NCBI GenBank assembly: GCA_003956705.1
Contig: QZCP01000134.1
Location: forward strand, 1 to 64,000
Direction of reading: 5' to 3'
Length of the DNA: 64,000 bases
Source of the DNA: Brevipalpus yothersi
Lineage: Eukaryota; Arthropoda; Arachnida; Trombidiformes; Tenuipalpidae
The notes beneath the pieces were generated by a model. The model had not been told where the DNA came from. It did no database searches and worked only from the letters and a program-made list of their open reading frames with translations. This document shows positions 46,084 to 58,341 of this stretch, one piece after another. A program made the position numbers and the translations under genes. Within the stretch, counting starts at the first letter, position 1. Every line of letters starts with the position of its first letter.

Positions 46084-48487
46084 TCGTTGTCCAAATGATG
46101 AAAAATGGTGTTCAAAATAGAAGCTATATAAGCAACAATAGATACAACTAATTAATTTTACAAATAGCTTGTTGACATGTCGAACATCACTAATCACAAT
46201 GGTGTTGATCGTGACTCTCCGTTCTCAAATACTACATCTATGACAGTGACAAAATTGACCAATAAATCATACAATATCTCTTACTATTAGCAAACTAAGA
46301 GGATAAAAAATTCCACCAATCACAATCAAACAGATATGAATGATAAGAATCAATGAGATGTGACCAAAGGTTAACACATTATTTCAGATGTCAAATAATG
46401 ACTATCTATCAAACTATCAAAATTCCAAAGTTTATCTCTACTATGTCCCACTGGGAATATAAGTCAATGGATTATTCACACTGATCAAAAATTGAAAACT
46501 TACAATTCCAGTCAGATAATTGTCATCTATCCAAAATGTATGAACAGAAAGAAAATCATCAAGTTGAAACGAAACCAATTAATCAAACACACAAATTAAA
46601 TCACATTCAAGATGATTTTGATCAGCTGGCAAAGTGAAGAGAAAATCAAAATCAAAACAAACTGCGCCTGGACAAGTGAAAACAAGTTTTCGGTTTTTTT
46701 GAGAGGCAAAATATTATGATTATTGTTATATAAGAGTTAATGTTTATGTTTGATCGTTAAATTGTTAATCAATAATCAGTAATATTTCACACTCTTTGAT
46801 CACAATTATAACTTGGAGTGGAAGGGTTGTCATTAATTTTGATGAATCGAGGTGATATGGCGCATCGAGAGAGTATGTCAGGAAATGAAATGATTATGTG
46901 AAAACCAATACCGGTACTTTGATGGTAAGGTTCAACGTTTTTTCTTCTTGTTCTGTGATTTTGTGTTGCCAAAATTTTTTCCTTGTCTATGTCTGTGTCA
47001 TTGAACGCCAAAATTCCAATTTGACTGTTTAAGCATTACTGTTGGATGAACATTCCATTTCATCTTGCTCATCGTTCTGATGGTTAACCAGTCTATATCT
47101 TGGGAAGATAAGACAAAGAAGCGCGGTTTTTTTTCGCAAGTGGTTGCATCAACATAAACATAACTGTTGTTATTGCTGTTGGGAATATTACAATTGTATT
47201 TGACTTGGATCGTAGCATAGTAAGAAGTTGAAGTAGAAAATGAATATTTAATATAATATAATAACGGAAGTTTTCCAGTAAAGAAGGTACAAAGAGACGT
47301 TTTATTATAATTTACTTGATTTATTTGATTTTTATTTACTCAAAGATTCTAGTTTGATTCAACAAACTGAATCAAAGTGTAAATATCCGATTCCAAGGAT
47401 AAGAAGGCAACCGAGAATACTTCTTCTCTCAATTGATCGATATATTAAATTCTACTGGAACAACATTGGCCATCGAAAGGGTGAGTATTAATTTCATGAT
47501 TTTCATGATGTGTCACTTGTTAGCCATGGGTAAATTGTTCGCATCTTCACTCTTGATAATTGAGTTGTTTTGACGTTCAATCCTGTAGATTTTTAGAAAC
47601 AATATTTTTGTCTTCACAAAAATTGCAATTCACAATCACTCCCTCAATCAGTTTAGAAAATATCTGATAAATTAATTTGCATTTCCCCAGCATGCATGTT
47701 TATGAATTTTAACAGCTCAAAATGATAATTTGTTCATGAAATTTGAGAGCTTGCTGATCAATCAAGAGCTACTCCTATTGATGTGATACACAAAATCAAA
47801 CTGTTGACATCATCTGGAATCATCGGAATGGGAGATTCTATCGTATTGTATTATTTATTTTCCACTAAAATTAGTGTTTGTGTGTTTGTTTTTCTCATCA
47901 ATTTGATTCTAAATTGAAAGAGAGAACGAATATACATGTATTCCTCTACGTATTGAAGCTATGGTCTCTTTTTCCATGAGCCTTCAGAGGATGTTGCATG
48001 ATAGTAGATACTGTAGGTGTGATTATTTGTTTTCTCACCCTTCTTATTATCACTCCCAAAAACTTCTCTTTATCGATTGAGGGAGTCAAAATTGCGTCAC
48101 ATGGGAGTGAGAAAAGAGAAAGAGAGCTCATCATCCACTTTCTCTCTCTCTCTTCATCCTTCTCCTCTTCACAGCATCATTCCAGAGGGAGAAAACATTC
48201 CTGTCCACATCCTCATCTCTCGACCATCACTTTCGCTCACAAAAACTTGCGCATCACATTGATGTTACAAACCCGAAAACATCAGTGAATAATTGTCAGT
48301 ATTTGAATTGTGAAGATTTGCTTTTTTTCGAGTGTTCTTCTTCTTGCTCAAACTTATACTATAAATCATTTGTAGACATTTCGAATTGATTCACTTTCGA
48401 TGATCACTTGCCTTGGTCAAGTGCTTTAGTTTATCATCTTGCAGTTGCGTCTTCGTTTTTTCTCACCTGTATCATCAGCTACCCAAA
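46084..48487. other. intergenic, no gene seen
   Basis: About 2.4 kb of AT-rich DNA between RMDN1 and the next gene. Minor frames (46787-47011 and 47946-48134 minus; 47998-48288 plus) have no recognisable domains. Confidence 0.45.
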
Positions 48488-50276
48488 ATGCTTACTTGTT
48501 TAAAACTTATCAAAATGAACAGAATGTCATTCGAATTTTTCTCTACTCTGTTGTTCGCAATTGTGACTAAATTATTGATGATGAATATTCCAAGTGTCGA
48601 GTGTCAAAATGTTTCAGGAGGAGGAGGAAACGGAGGAGGACAAACTACTCAACAAACTGTGTCTTCTCCTGGTGAGTGACGAAAGTTCAATATGATTTGG
48701 GCTCTATTGCTTTCGATGAAGGCATCCATGATATTACCTTTGATCCCAATCATTTTTACATCAGGGAACATTTGCTAGTACACTTTACTTCCAGAATTAT
48801 TCAGTATCATTCGAAATTTGTTGTTGCTATCATCATTCTATTATTATTCTATAATTCTATTCTGGTCTTGTTGGCTGAATTTCTTTCTTTGTCTCTTGAA
48901 TCTTTTTCCACTGGGTCCACCTGAAGATTGGATCGATCTTTTCTCATGACCATTGAATAATCGACAAACTTGCCATGTTTGCTGACCTCCATGTTATTTT
49001 TATTTACAGTTACAGCTTCAGTTTCAAACGAATTTTGATACTTGTCAAAATATTATCACTTATAGACACACAAAATGCATGTTCACTTGTTAGAACGTGA
49101 TCGAATATTGATCATTTGTTGAGAGAAAAAAATGCCAGATAAGCTCAATCACTATGTCTCATGTGTTTCATGAATCAACAGTTTTCGCTTTCGACTTTCT
49201 GGTTTCTATCAATCTATTCTCTTGATGATTAAATTTTTCTTTCCCATTTCATCTTCTCACAAGTCCAGGGTATCATGATTAGTGATCATCTCTATGCACT
49301 GATTCCTTTCGTTCATGAGTTCCATTAATTTTGTGAGTACTAACTTCTGCTTTAGACATTCTCAATCATTTTTCTCAACCAAATCTCGGAATATCTGCTA
49401 TTGACAAGCCAGACTTTCCCATTTATCATGAACACTTCCTATTCTCTTGGCGAAAGATATTTCAGGAAGGCTGTGAAATTATCGTTTTCAATTCTTTTGG
49501 GCATTATTTTTTCTCTTTCATCACCAGCTTATGTGCCCTGATATCAACATATTTGCAAACTTCTATAAATTTTGGTCTTAATTTATGGCCTAGTAAAAGT
49601 TCTATCAGAATAATGGCCGATTTGATTACCATATTACTTGTTGATTAATTTTTGTTGGCTTAATTGTGTGCTCTGTTGGCTATGATCATTTGATCCTAAT
49701 TGCGAATGAGCATCTTTCCTGAATTCATTGGAGCAAATTCATCTGGGATCAAGAGTAGTTTGAAATCTACTTGCTCATTTCTACAACGATCACTTGGATC
49801 AATTCTCAGTACGATTAGTAAGCTTGACTTTACGATTCAGATTGAATCAAGTCAATTAATAGAACAACAAATCCAACAGTCTACCATGATCAGCATTCTG
49901 GCAAGCCCAACATTTGGCTCTACCTCATTCTGATGCTTTTATGTCGAAAACATGCTAAAAGTCTCGACTAATTTAGCAAATAGAGAAGCTTGAAATGCTT
50001 TCCTCCGGAAGCTATAGCATCGAATGTCATTATGAATAAATCCATGATAGGATTAGTATGCAATGATCAAAGTAACGTTGTAGTTGTTTTTTTTCTCTCT
50101 CGTTTCTGGGCTGCAAGATCAAATGTTCCTTTCTTAACAGATTATACATCTTCCTTACTTTTCCTCAGAATTATTTTTCCATCATTTTCGTGTAGCATTA
50201 TTTCGCAGTTACTTCATCTTTCATCTTTGTCTGAATGATATCAAAAAATCTCACGAATCTTCGAAATTAGGTCTTT

Positions 50277-50354
<78 letters not shown>

Positions 50355-53300
50355 ATTCAATATTGGTTCCTCAGTATTGTTTGTCCATTTATTGAGCATT
50401 CACTCCTTCATGACTATAAAATTGGCTCCATCATCATGTATTCCCTCCAAAAAGCTATTGCACCAGCTATTTTCTTTCTTCTTCTCATGTTTGCCCTATT
50501 AATCTTGAGGAGAATGATCACTTTCGAGATTCTCATAGCTAAACCATCAGGTCAAAGCAGGAGAGAGAAATAGGAGAAGAAGATTGCACTGCACTGTATG
50601 TGTGTGTGTATATGTGTATCTTTGGGTCAGGGTCAAAAAAGAATGATGTCCCTATTGATAACTATATGGAGGAAGTCAATAATGTCTTGAACTTTTGCGG
50701 AATCATGTAAAATAATGAAAAGTGAGTGATGATAATTCATATCGAAAGCTCTCATGGGATGCAAGATGAAAAAATGTGGAGGTAGAAGTATAACAAATGA
50801 GTCTAAAGTGGAACTTATGGAGAAAAAAGGGCAATAAAGGTGTAAATCATTCGATCTGTCTCTTCTCTATCCTTCTATAGTGGGGAAGGAGAAATATCGA
50901 TCGTAAACATTCCAATCACCTTCAGTTGTATGGCATAGAAAGCTTGTATTCCAGAATTTTGGGTTGGCACAAAAAACGCATGAGTCTTACTCTTCTAGTA
51001 TACTAACTGTTGAGGAATTATTCTGAAGAAGGAATGAAAATCGCTTTCGCTGAGGTATTCTATTTCAAACGCCTCGTTTAACATGAATAATCATATATAA
51101 GTAAGAAGAAGAATCCTGGTTCTTGAGATTCACTTTTTTCTTTCATTTGAGTTACAAAAAGAGTGGCGGAATGAGAATACCATGAATGAATACAGTGAAA
51201 GTTCTAATGATTAAATTTTGTATCTCCTACTCTATGGTCTGATTCATTGTGCACAAATACAAGTGAATTGTTAAAATTCTAGATAGGATCGAAATCTTAG
51301 ATTTTCGTTGATAGACTTTTCCTTTGATAATTTTTCTGGTTATTCAAGTAAACACTCAACAAATGTTTTCAGTAGTTGGATCCAATAACTAATCAGAGTT
51401 ATTTTTTCTTCTACTCAGAATATTTGTCTCAACTCTCTGGGAACAAAATGCCTCGAGAGAGTGGAAGGTGTTTTATAATGTGAATTGGGTTTTTAGAAGC
51501 TCTATCTAAATCTTCCTTGAGCAGATTTCATCTTTTCAATTTGAACGCCTACCAAAATCAAATTTGAAGACTAATTTGATTGATCCTAGGCTCCAGCTTT
51601 TACTGTTTACTATTCTTTGTTTGAATTTTTTCTGTGAATTTGATTTCAGTTTTGATAGATGTACATTCAACCATTTCAATACAACCATATGAGGGTGTGA
51701 TAATTCGCTTTGAGGATTTTATCGCTTAAAATTAGTTTCTTCAATCATAACTAGAGAAATTTTTGGGCTGATAGTTCTCTTATTTTTTGGGATTGCTCTT
51801 ATTTCACTCCAATTTTTGAAACATATGAATGATAAGTGTCCAAATCCTTCATTCAAACTCACATTCGCTTCTCTTAGCCTGAGATCTGACTGGAAGTGAA
51901 ACTTTGATCAAATGACGAATTGCATGGCAAATTGTTTTCGGTTCCGCATTTTTTCATGGACCAGATTTGAATTCCCAGATCTTTATAATTCCTTGATTGT
52001 TAACTGGACGTTGGCAACAAGAGAAAAGGAATGAGAACTTGTTGCGCGGAATTTCTTCATTAGTCAATAATGATAGTATGTATCAGACTTTTGGCTCACT
52101 GGTGACACAGGAGTGGAAAAATGTATGACCAAGCTTCAGCCATCCATTAGTGGAATGTTTTCCACCCAATCCAATATTTCTATGACTCAAAATTCCGAGT
52201 ATCTCGTGATCCGGAAGTTGATGTTGACGGAAGTGAGAGTAGGGAGAGAGAAAAAGATTAATGTTCCGCAATGAGTAAAGGCAAGTCCATTCGAGTTGAA
52301 ATTACACTCAGTCAACATCATGGTCAAAGAAGACATTTTTTTATGGATAAAAGCAAGAGATGAAAATTTACCTTGTTTCAGCCTGTTTTCGTAATCTAGT
52401 TGAACTTGAAAGTGAAGAAAAACTAAAATTAAAATTGGAATCTTGAGCAACTTTCTCGACTGCTGATGACTTTTTGATTAGTTTCAACCCAATTGAGCTC
52501 AAATTTACTAGATGCATCTGTTATGTATCTTTTTTAGCTCATTCCTCTTATTATCATCTCTTTGAGAATATTTCAGTTGCTAACGTAAATGACTCTTCGG
52601 TTATCGATAATTAATTTAGGTTGATCACTACCTGTTCTTGCGCAGTTGTTGAACATCAATTGTTAATTAAGTTTCTCAAAAGTAAGGCTCAACTGTTATA
52701 AGTAAACAAAGGCTTAATATTTTTCAATGTGTCCAAGTGTAATGCGATCTTTTACCCATGGCTTAATTTTGGTTCCACATGAATGCATGCTAACATGGAC
52801 CTCTTACTGACACAAATATCATAACATCATTTTCTTCCACTACATCACCAGATCATCATCATTAATGTTTTGCTTTATCTCTCTCTTCATTCGTTCTACT
52901 GGAAACAGTTGAAAGTTTGTAGCAATTGAAAAATATTCAGCCATTACGGTCAAAGTTCTCTCTATTCTTTACTTTGCTTCATCGTACCGAAACATAATAA
53001 CATTGTGTATTAGTGGATCAGTATTTCAGTATTCCAACGACTCTAAAGCAATCGTCAGTATAAACTAATAGAAACTCATCGTACAAGAAGTCAAAATGTC
53101 AGGCGAATGTGAATATCTCGGCAAATGGGATGGATTTCGTATGACTTATATCAAAGATACAGAGCCCACAAAATTTTTACGTCAGTATCATGTTCATGCT
53201 CGAGAATATTGGAGGAGTCCAGCAAGTGAGGCTGATCTTCGCAAGGATGTTCTAGCTTATGGTAATACTGTGAAGCGACCAAATGATCGCTCTCTGAGTT

Positions 53301-56300
53301 ATGCGATTCATTTAGCAAATGAAGCTTTCAAGCTTCCCCAAAAAGTGAAAATGCTCGCCTTGAATGATGTGTTCGCCCAAGATGACTTGGGAATATGGGA
53401 CAAATCTCCTGGCTTGCCGTGGATTAAGAAAAATTTCAAATCTAAGAATGACATTCGAAGAGATAGTGAAGCCACTAAGCAAGTTATTAACTTTTGGGAA
53501 AAAGTTAAGAAAGGACAGGAAAGGCTACCTGATGATACGTGTGCTTTCGTGCGAAGACATATTGTAAAACGTGAAAAGATCAAGGTTCGAGCAATCCTAG
53601 GCTATCCTGCTACTATAACTTTTGGAGAGGTTGTGTTTGCCCACCAATTGACTCAGACTTATTTAGATCTCAGACTCACTGCAGCTGCTTCACCACTTGC
53701 TTATGGTTACGAGACACAGTTGGGTGGTGCAATGAGAATATTTCAGGAATGTTATGCTGATTGGTACGTAGCAACCGATTTCAAATCATTTGACAAGACA
53801 GTTCCAGAGTTTCTGATCGAAGCAGCATTCAACATACTGATGTCCAACATTGACTTTGAGCACTATCATGAGAGCGATATTGTTCCAGATGCTCGTGAAA
53901 TGGTTCTTATGTTCAGGTATCTGGTGAAATACTTTATCTACACACCGATTCGTTTTAGTAATGGTGAGAGATATCGAAAGAAAGGAGGCATTGCCAGCGG
54001 CTCGATGTTTACCCAATTGGTTGGCTCAATTGTGAATTTCATTCTGATTCATTGGGCTAGTTTGAGGCAGAAAGGGCGCCCAAGATACATAAAAGTTTTT
54101 GGTGACGACTCAATTTGTGGTTATCACTACAAATTTAATCTTGCTACTGCTGACGACCTATTTAAGTCGATACGCATGAGCCTTAATTTGGACAAATCTT
54201 CGGTCACTAATCACTTGGCTGATGTCAAATTCCTGGGATATAAGATTAACAATGGATTGCCATCCCGTGACTTCCAGCAGTGGATGGCTTCTTTGCTCTA
54301 TCCTGAACGGCCTGATACACATTGGAAATACGTTGCAACGAGAGCCCTCAGTCTCATTTATTGTAATGGGGGTATAGACGAGCGATTCGATAAAATATGT
54401 CGTACTATAATTCGTAGACATAAATTTGAGATTGTCTTGTCAAAGCATCAGAAAAATCACCTCAAAATGATCGGCATTGAACCAGAAACTATAACACCAG
54501 ACCCACCAGAAAGATCTGAACTCATTCGCAATTTGACCCACATCGATATGAATCCAAGAGATGATCAAGTGGAAAACTGATGCAAATTGTTCCATGTCAA
54601 CCTCAGAAAATGTGTGCAACTTGATTTTGATTGTTCTAGTTCAAATTTTCTCATTATTACCTCTTAATAGACTATATATTCTGATTTCCTTTTCTTCTCA
54701 ATAGTTCAAAAACAAAGCTATTTAGCAAAGCCTCACAAGTTATGTGAAGGCTACATTTTTCACTTTTTGTAACTTTTGAGAATCTCAAACACTCATTTTG
54801 CACACAATTTGTCAATATAAAACAAGATGATTCGCTTAAGAATGAGGCTTCTCGTTGTGTGAGATCATTAATCATCTGATTAGCTGTCTCAGTAATAATT
54901 TCCTGTTAGTATAGCATGATTTTGATCATTCTGATTGACTGATTAAGAAAGAAAACTTTTCTAATGACTCATCTTGAGATGAGATCATACTGAAGGAGAC
55001 AAAAATTGTATGCGTGAATTAAGTCATTGAATAAACGATTGAGCTATGTTGCATAAGACTCTGGAAAATTGTGTCTGAACACTTATATCTATCTATAAAG
55101 AAATTATTGAAGAGACTCTCATTTCATGCAATCATCATTCAAATTCATCTTTGCGTTGATTTAACAAAGACTTTTGTTGATGATCGTTTGAATTACCGAT
55201 CGATGGATGAGGTTCTCTCTCTCTCTTTCAACTCTCTTATATCTCTCAATTAATCATTGAAGACTTTCTCATCCAGAAGCTGATGAGCAAACGATGTGAA
55301 AACGAGACAAAAATGTTTCAAGTAGATGTTCATGAAATAATATCGCATCAAGAGAACACACTACGATAGCTAGTAGATGAAGGATGCCGGAATCCTTGTT
55401 AAATGTACTGTCACGATTCAATGGAACTTCTTCTCTCTTTCTCTTCCTCTTTCTCTTCAAAGTGTCTTGAAGCATAAAAGAAAGTGAGTGGTTCATGAGT
55501 GGTTGAAAGAGAAATTGTAAGAGCAGAGACATGAAATTTCATTTCTCCACATCAGCACGAAAATACTAATGAACTTTTGATCAGGAAGACCTAATAGAAT
55601 CAAACGGGAGATTCTCATGAAAAATGAATGTTGAATGTAGTAACATGGTCCAAGAAGAAAAAGGTTTTGCCAATTCTCGAAGGATTCAGTTAACTCTGGT
55701 GGGTTTCTATCTCCTACATATAACTAATTTATCTAAGAAGGCAGCTATTCCGTTGGTGGATATTCCTTACAAAAATGTGAGAAAAACATGATAAGCTTGA
55801 TGGGCTCGAATATGAATTGTTCATGATCAGAAAATGATATCAGTTTCACAAGGATTTTTTTCTCACCAACTTCTGTATAATACTAGTCAGTTGAATGGGA
55901 CATCTTTACCCAGCAGCAAATTTACATTTTCCTCTCAAGAGCTACGAAAAACAAACCATTTTTCATGAGATTGTGAGAAAATGTTCTCTTTCAGGAAAGT
56001 CTCAGATGAACTCATCTCAATTCTGGTTCCGTATCAAACATCCTCAGGGACAAGAGTTAAGTAAACTGGCAAAGCAAGAAATTTGATGATCTAATAGAAT
56101 GAGAATGCTCTGTTTTGCCTAGGCTCAGAATGTGTTGTCGACCAGGTTAATGACAAACGAACAATTCCTCGAAATTTATCCAATTCAGTTTTTCATGGTC
56201 GTTTGACTAGGAGATCCTCCCTCTTTGTCTCGAATAGACTTCAATTTATCAAAAGTATATACCCACGATTGTATACACCATTATTTTATGATCTTAATAC

Positions 56301-58341
56301 AATTTTCCTCAGAATTGGTGGGCTGGAATACTGTGACATGTCTATCGAGTGGTTCATGTATCGATAGAAAGAATGGGAGGATATGATGGTGCGGTTTATT
56401 TTGTGTCAAAAAATATCAATCATCAACAATGTGTGTATGTGTATGAACTTTGTAATCAAAGATGATATGCTCAAAATCGATTTTGATCATGATTTTGTGA
56501 AAAAATCGGCTCAATAGTTTCCCTTTCGTTCTGATATGTGTTGCACAATCCATCGAGAGAGTTTGTATTCACCATTCATGTTGGGTTATCTAGTAGTTTT
56601 GTGAATTCAGTCAGAGAAATTGCTCATCCTGAACCGTATATAAGCTACTATCATATCAGAGTCATGAATTTGAAATGATGAAAATTCAATTTCTATTCAA
56701 GGTTGGTTAAATGTTACCGAAACTATCAGGGAATACTCGAGGTGAACTTTTCTTTTCGCATTGCAGATCCACTAGCATCAATCGGGGTAAAGTATAGTAC
56801 CAAAAAGAGATGTCAAGAAACTCAAGAATCAAAGACAAATCGTTATGATGATAATCGAAGTGTAAGAAAGAAAAATGACGGCAAAAATCATTGGCTATTA
56901 ATGATTTCTATCGATTCTTGTTCATGAAAAACGAAAGAGTTGATCTTACAAAAAGATGATAATATTTTCAGGTGGACTTATCATGAACATGAAAGCGATT
57001 GTATGATATAGTTCTATTTTCCTTTATCGATCCATCTTGATTCATCTAGCTGTTAATAATTCTTTTCATCTTCCAGACCAATGCCTTGTCAAAATATCTA
57101 TCCAACAGTATATCTTGCTATCTTTACCTATTGAATTGCTACTAAGGCTCTAGGTCAATGCATAATCAGCAATGAATCCTTCTAACGCTACTCTGATTGA
57201 AAATATCACATAAATCGTACCTTACTGAACCAAATTCTGTTGCCCAATATTGTTTCAATTGAACACCAATCTACAGCAATACACAGCCCCATGACCAGAT
57301 GTGTATAAACATGTGTGTGTTCATGGTCCACCAAAATCAGTAGAAAGATACTTTCCATTCATAAATCTCATCACTTACTCAGAGTGTTCAATTCTCATGT
57401 TGACCGACTTTTTTGTCCATGTGTCTCGTGTGATGTGATAGCTTTCTGAAGAAAATTGACAAAAAATTTGAATATGTTCTCCTCTTCCATGCATGATCAA
57501 TGGGTAAGCATGCAAATTCAGCTTTTTCGATCGTAAAAAATTGGCTATGAAAATATTTTTGCTTTCTGCTCAAATATTCTAGGACAAATTTTATTCCCTG
57601 TTTTCTCCAATTTTGAGAGGAACCCATACTATTCAAGGGATTTGTTGTGAAGAGATATTCACTTTGATTCGTTTTACACAAGTTCTTCGAGTAAATATTC
57701 AGTTTCTTCACAAATGTATTCCTCTGAGAGGAAGTTGTAGAATGGCAATTTCCGTTGATCTATGTGGAATAAAAATTTGCCAACTCACAAAACCATTTTT
57801 GCATCTATTTATCCATCTTCAAGATGCATTTCCCAGAACTTTCTGTTACACCGTCCCTTTATCCCTACTTTTCCATTCTTTATACAATAGAAAAATTCAG
57901 CCCAACATTTCCGATTCAAATTTTCATATCTTGTCATGCCTTTTTTTTGTCTGTTAATATAAACTTTCTATACATGGATTCCAATCTGTCACATTGAATT
58001 CTTTTTCCACTACATTTTTACCAGACTGTGAATCATGTCCATTCGATTTTACTGGAGCTCTTACATCCCTTTACGTGATGCTGATTGTTTTACTTGCCGT
58101 TTTAACACCAATGCTGGTGGTCCTTATTCTTGTGGTATTTGTTCGATGCTGTTGTCGCCGAAAATATGTCCATAACAATCGTAACAATAATAGACGATCA
58201 ACTGATCTGGATATTTGTCCCCACCAAGGCCTGATAATGGAAGAAAATAAGTATCCAAGTGCTATTACAGTATCAACTGTGTCAAGCTCAGATCGATGGA
58301 AAAATGAATATCATACACCGATAATAGTACCAGTGAGATGA
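48488..58341 (+). CDS. small single-pass membrane protein, inferred from two distant exons
   Basis: Exon 1 is 48488-48671: a signal peptide (MNRMSFEFFSTLLFAIVTK region) ending in a Gly/Gln/Thr-rich stretch, then a GTGAGT donor. Exon 2 is 58025-58341: after TTTTTACCAG it encodes DCESCPFDFTG, one transmembrane helix at about 74-101, a CCCRRK palmitoylation-like cluster and a short tail with YPSAITVS and HTPIIVP. The two are phase-compatible (G|AC gives Asp) and give 166 residues. The pairing over 9.35 kb is inference. Further exons may lie between them, and they might belong to two genes. No family is recognised with certainty; the CCC-R/K juxtamembrane layout resembles small adaptor proteins such as the Shisa group, but that is weak. 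The intron contains the viral-type polymerase ORF. Confidence 0.5.
48672..53095. other. inferred intron, left part; no gene seen
   Basis: About 4.4 kb between the donor at 48672 and the viral-type ORF. Apart from the (CT)n tract at 50281-50348 and short featureless frames (49700-49933, 49990-50238, 52187-52450 minus) nothing is recognisable. Confidence 0.4.
50281..50348. repeat. (CT)n microsatellite
   Basis: Uninterrupted CT tract of about 34 units inside the inferred long intron. Confidence 0.95.
53096..54580 (+). CDS. endogenous partitivirus-like RNA-dependent RNA polymerase, intact ORF
   Basis: One uninterrupted frame of 494 codons, ATG at 53096 to TGA at 54578. RdRp motifs appear in canonical order: motif F-like KVRAILGYPA (about residues 163-172), motif A ATDFKSFDK with Asp228 and Asp233, motif B GGIASGSMFTQ starting at Gly297, and motif C FGDDSICG with Gly336-Asp337-Asp338, then a D/E-type downstream region (LNLDKSS, FLGYKI). 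GYPA after motif F and the GDD context are typical of partitiviruses, including arthropod-infecting relatives. Length fits a full partitiviral RdRp segment. No stop, frameshift or deletion is seen. The flanks look like host AT-rich DNA with no coat-protein ORF, reverse transcriptase or LTR, so this appears to be an integrated copy of one dsRNA segment. Whether it is transcribed or active is unknown. Alternatives (assembly chimera with a virus contig) must be excluded. Confidence 0.88.
   Translation: MSGECEYLGKWDGFRMTYIKDTEPTKFLRQYHVHAREYWRSPASEADLRKDVLAYGNTVKRPNDRSLSYAIHLANEAFKLPQKVKMLALNDVFAQDDLGIWDKSPGLPWIKKNFKSKNDIRRDSEATKQVINFWEKVKKGQERLPDDTCAFVRRHIVKREKIKVRAILGYPATITFGEVVFAHQLTQTYLDLRLTAAASPLAYGYETQLGGAMRIFQECYADWYVATDFKSFDKTVPEFLIEAAFNILMSNIDFEHYHESDIVPDAREMVLMFRYLVKYFIYTPIRFSNGERYRKKGGIASGSMFTQLVGSIVNFILIHWASLRQKGRPRYIKVFGDDSICGYHYKFNLATADDLFKSIRMSLNLDKSSVTNHLADVKFLGYKINNGLPSRDFQQWMASLLYPERPDTHWKYVATRALSLIYCNGGIDERFDKICRTIIRRHKFEIVLSKHQKNHLKMIGIEPETITPDPPERSELIRNLTHIDMNPRDDQVEN
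54581..58024. other. inferred intron, right part; no gene seen
   Basis: About 3.4 kb between the viral-type ORF and the exon at 58025. The first few hundred bases after the stop may include viral 3' untranslated sequence, but its end cannot be placed by eye. Frames at 55071-57957 show no recognisable product. Confidence 0.4.

Noticed and set aside
53096..54580. Reverse transcriptase / retroelement explanation for the polymerase ORF
   Set aside because: Motif C is GDD in an FGDD context, not YxDD. There is no RNase H, integrase, LTR or poly-A tail nearby, and the motif-F GYPA context fits partitiviral RdRps.
57613..57957. 114-codon plus frame near the exon at 58025
   Set aside because: No domain and no good splice link to the exon; probably intronic chance frame.
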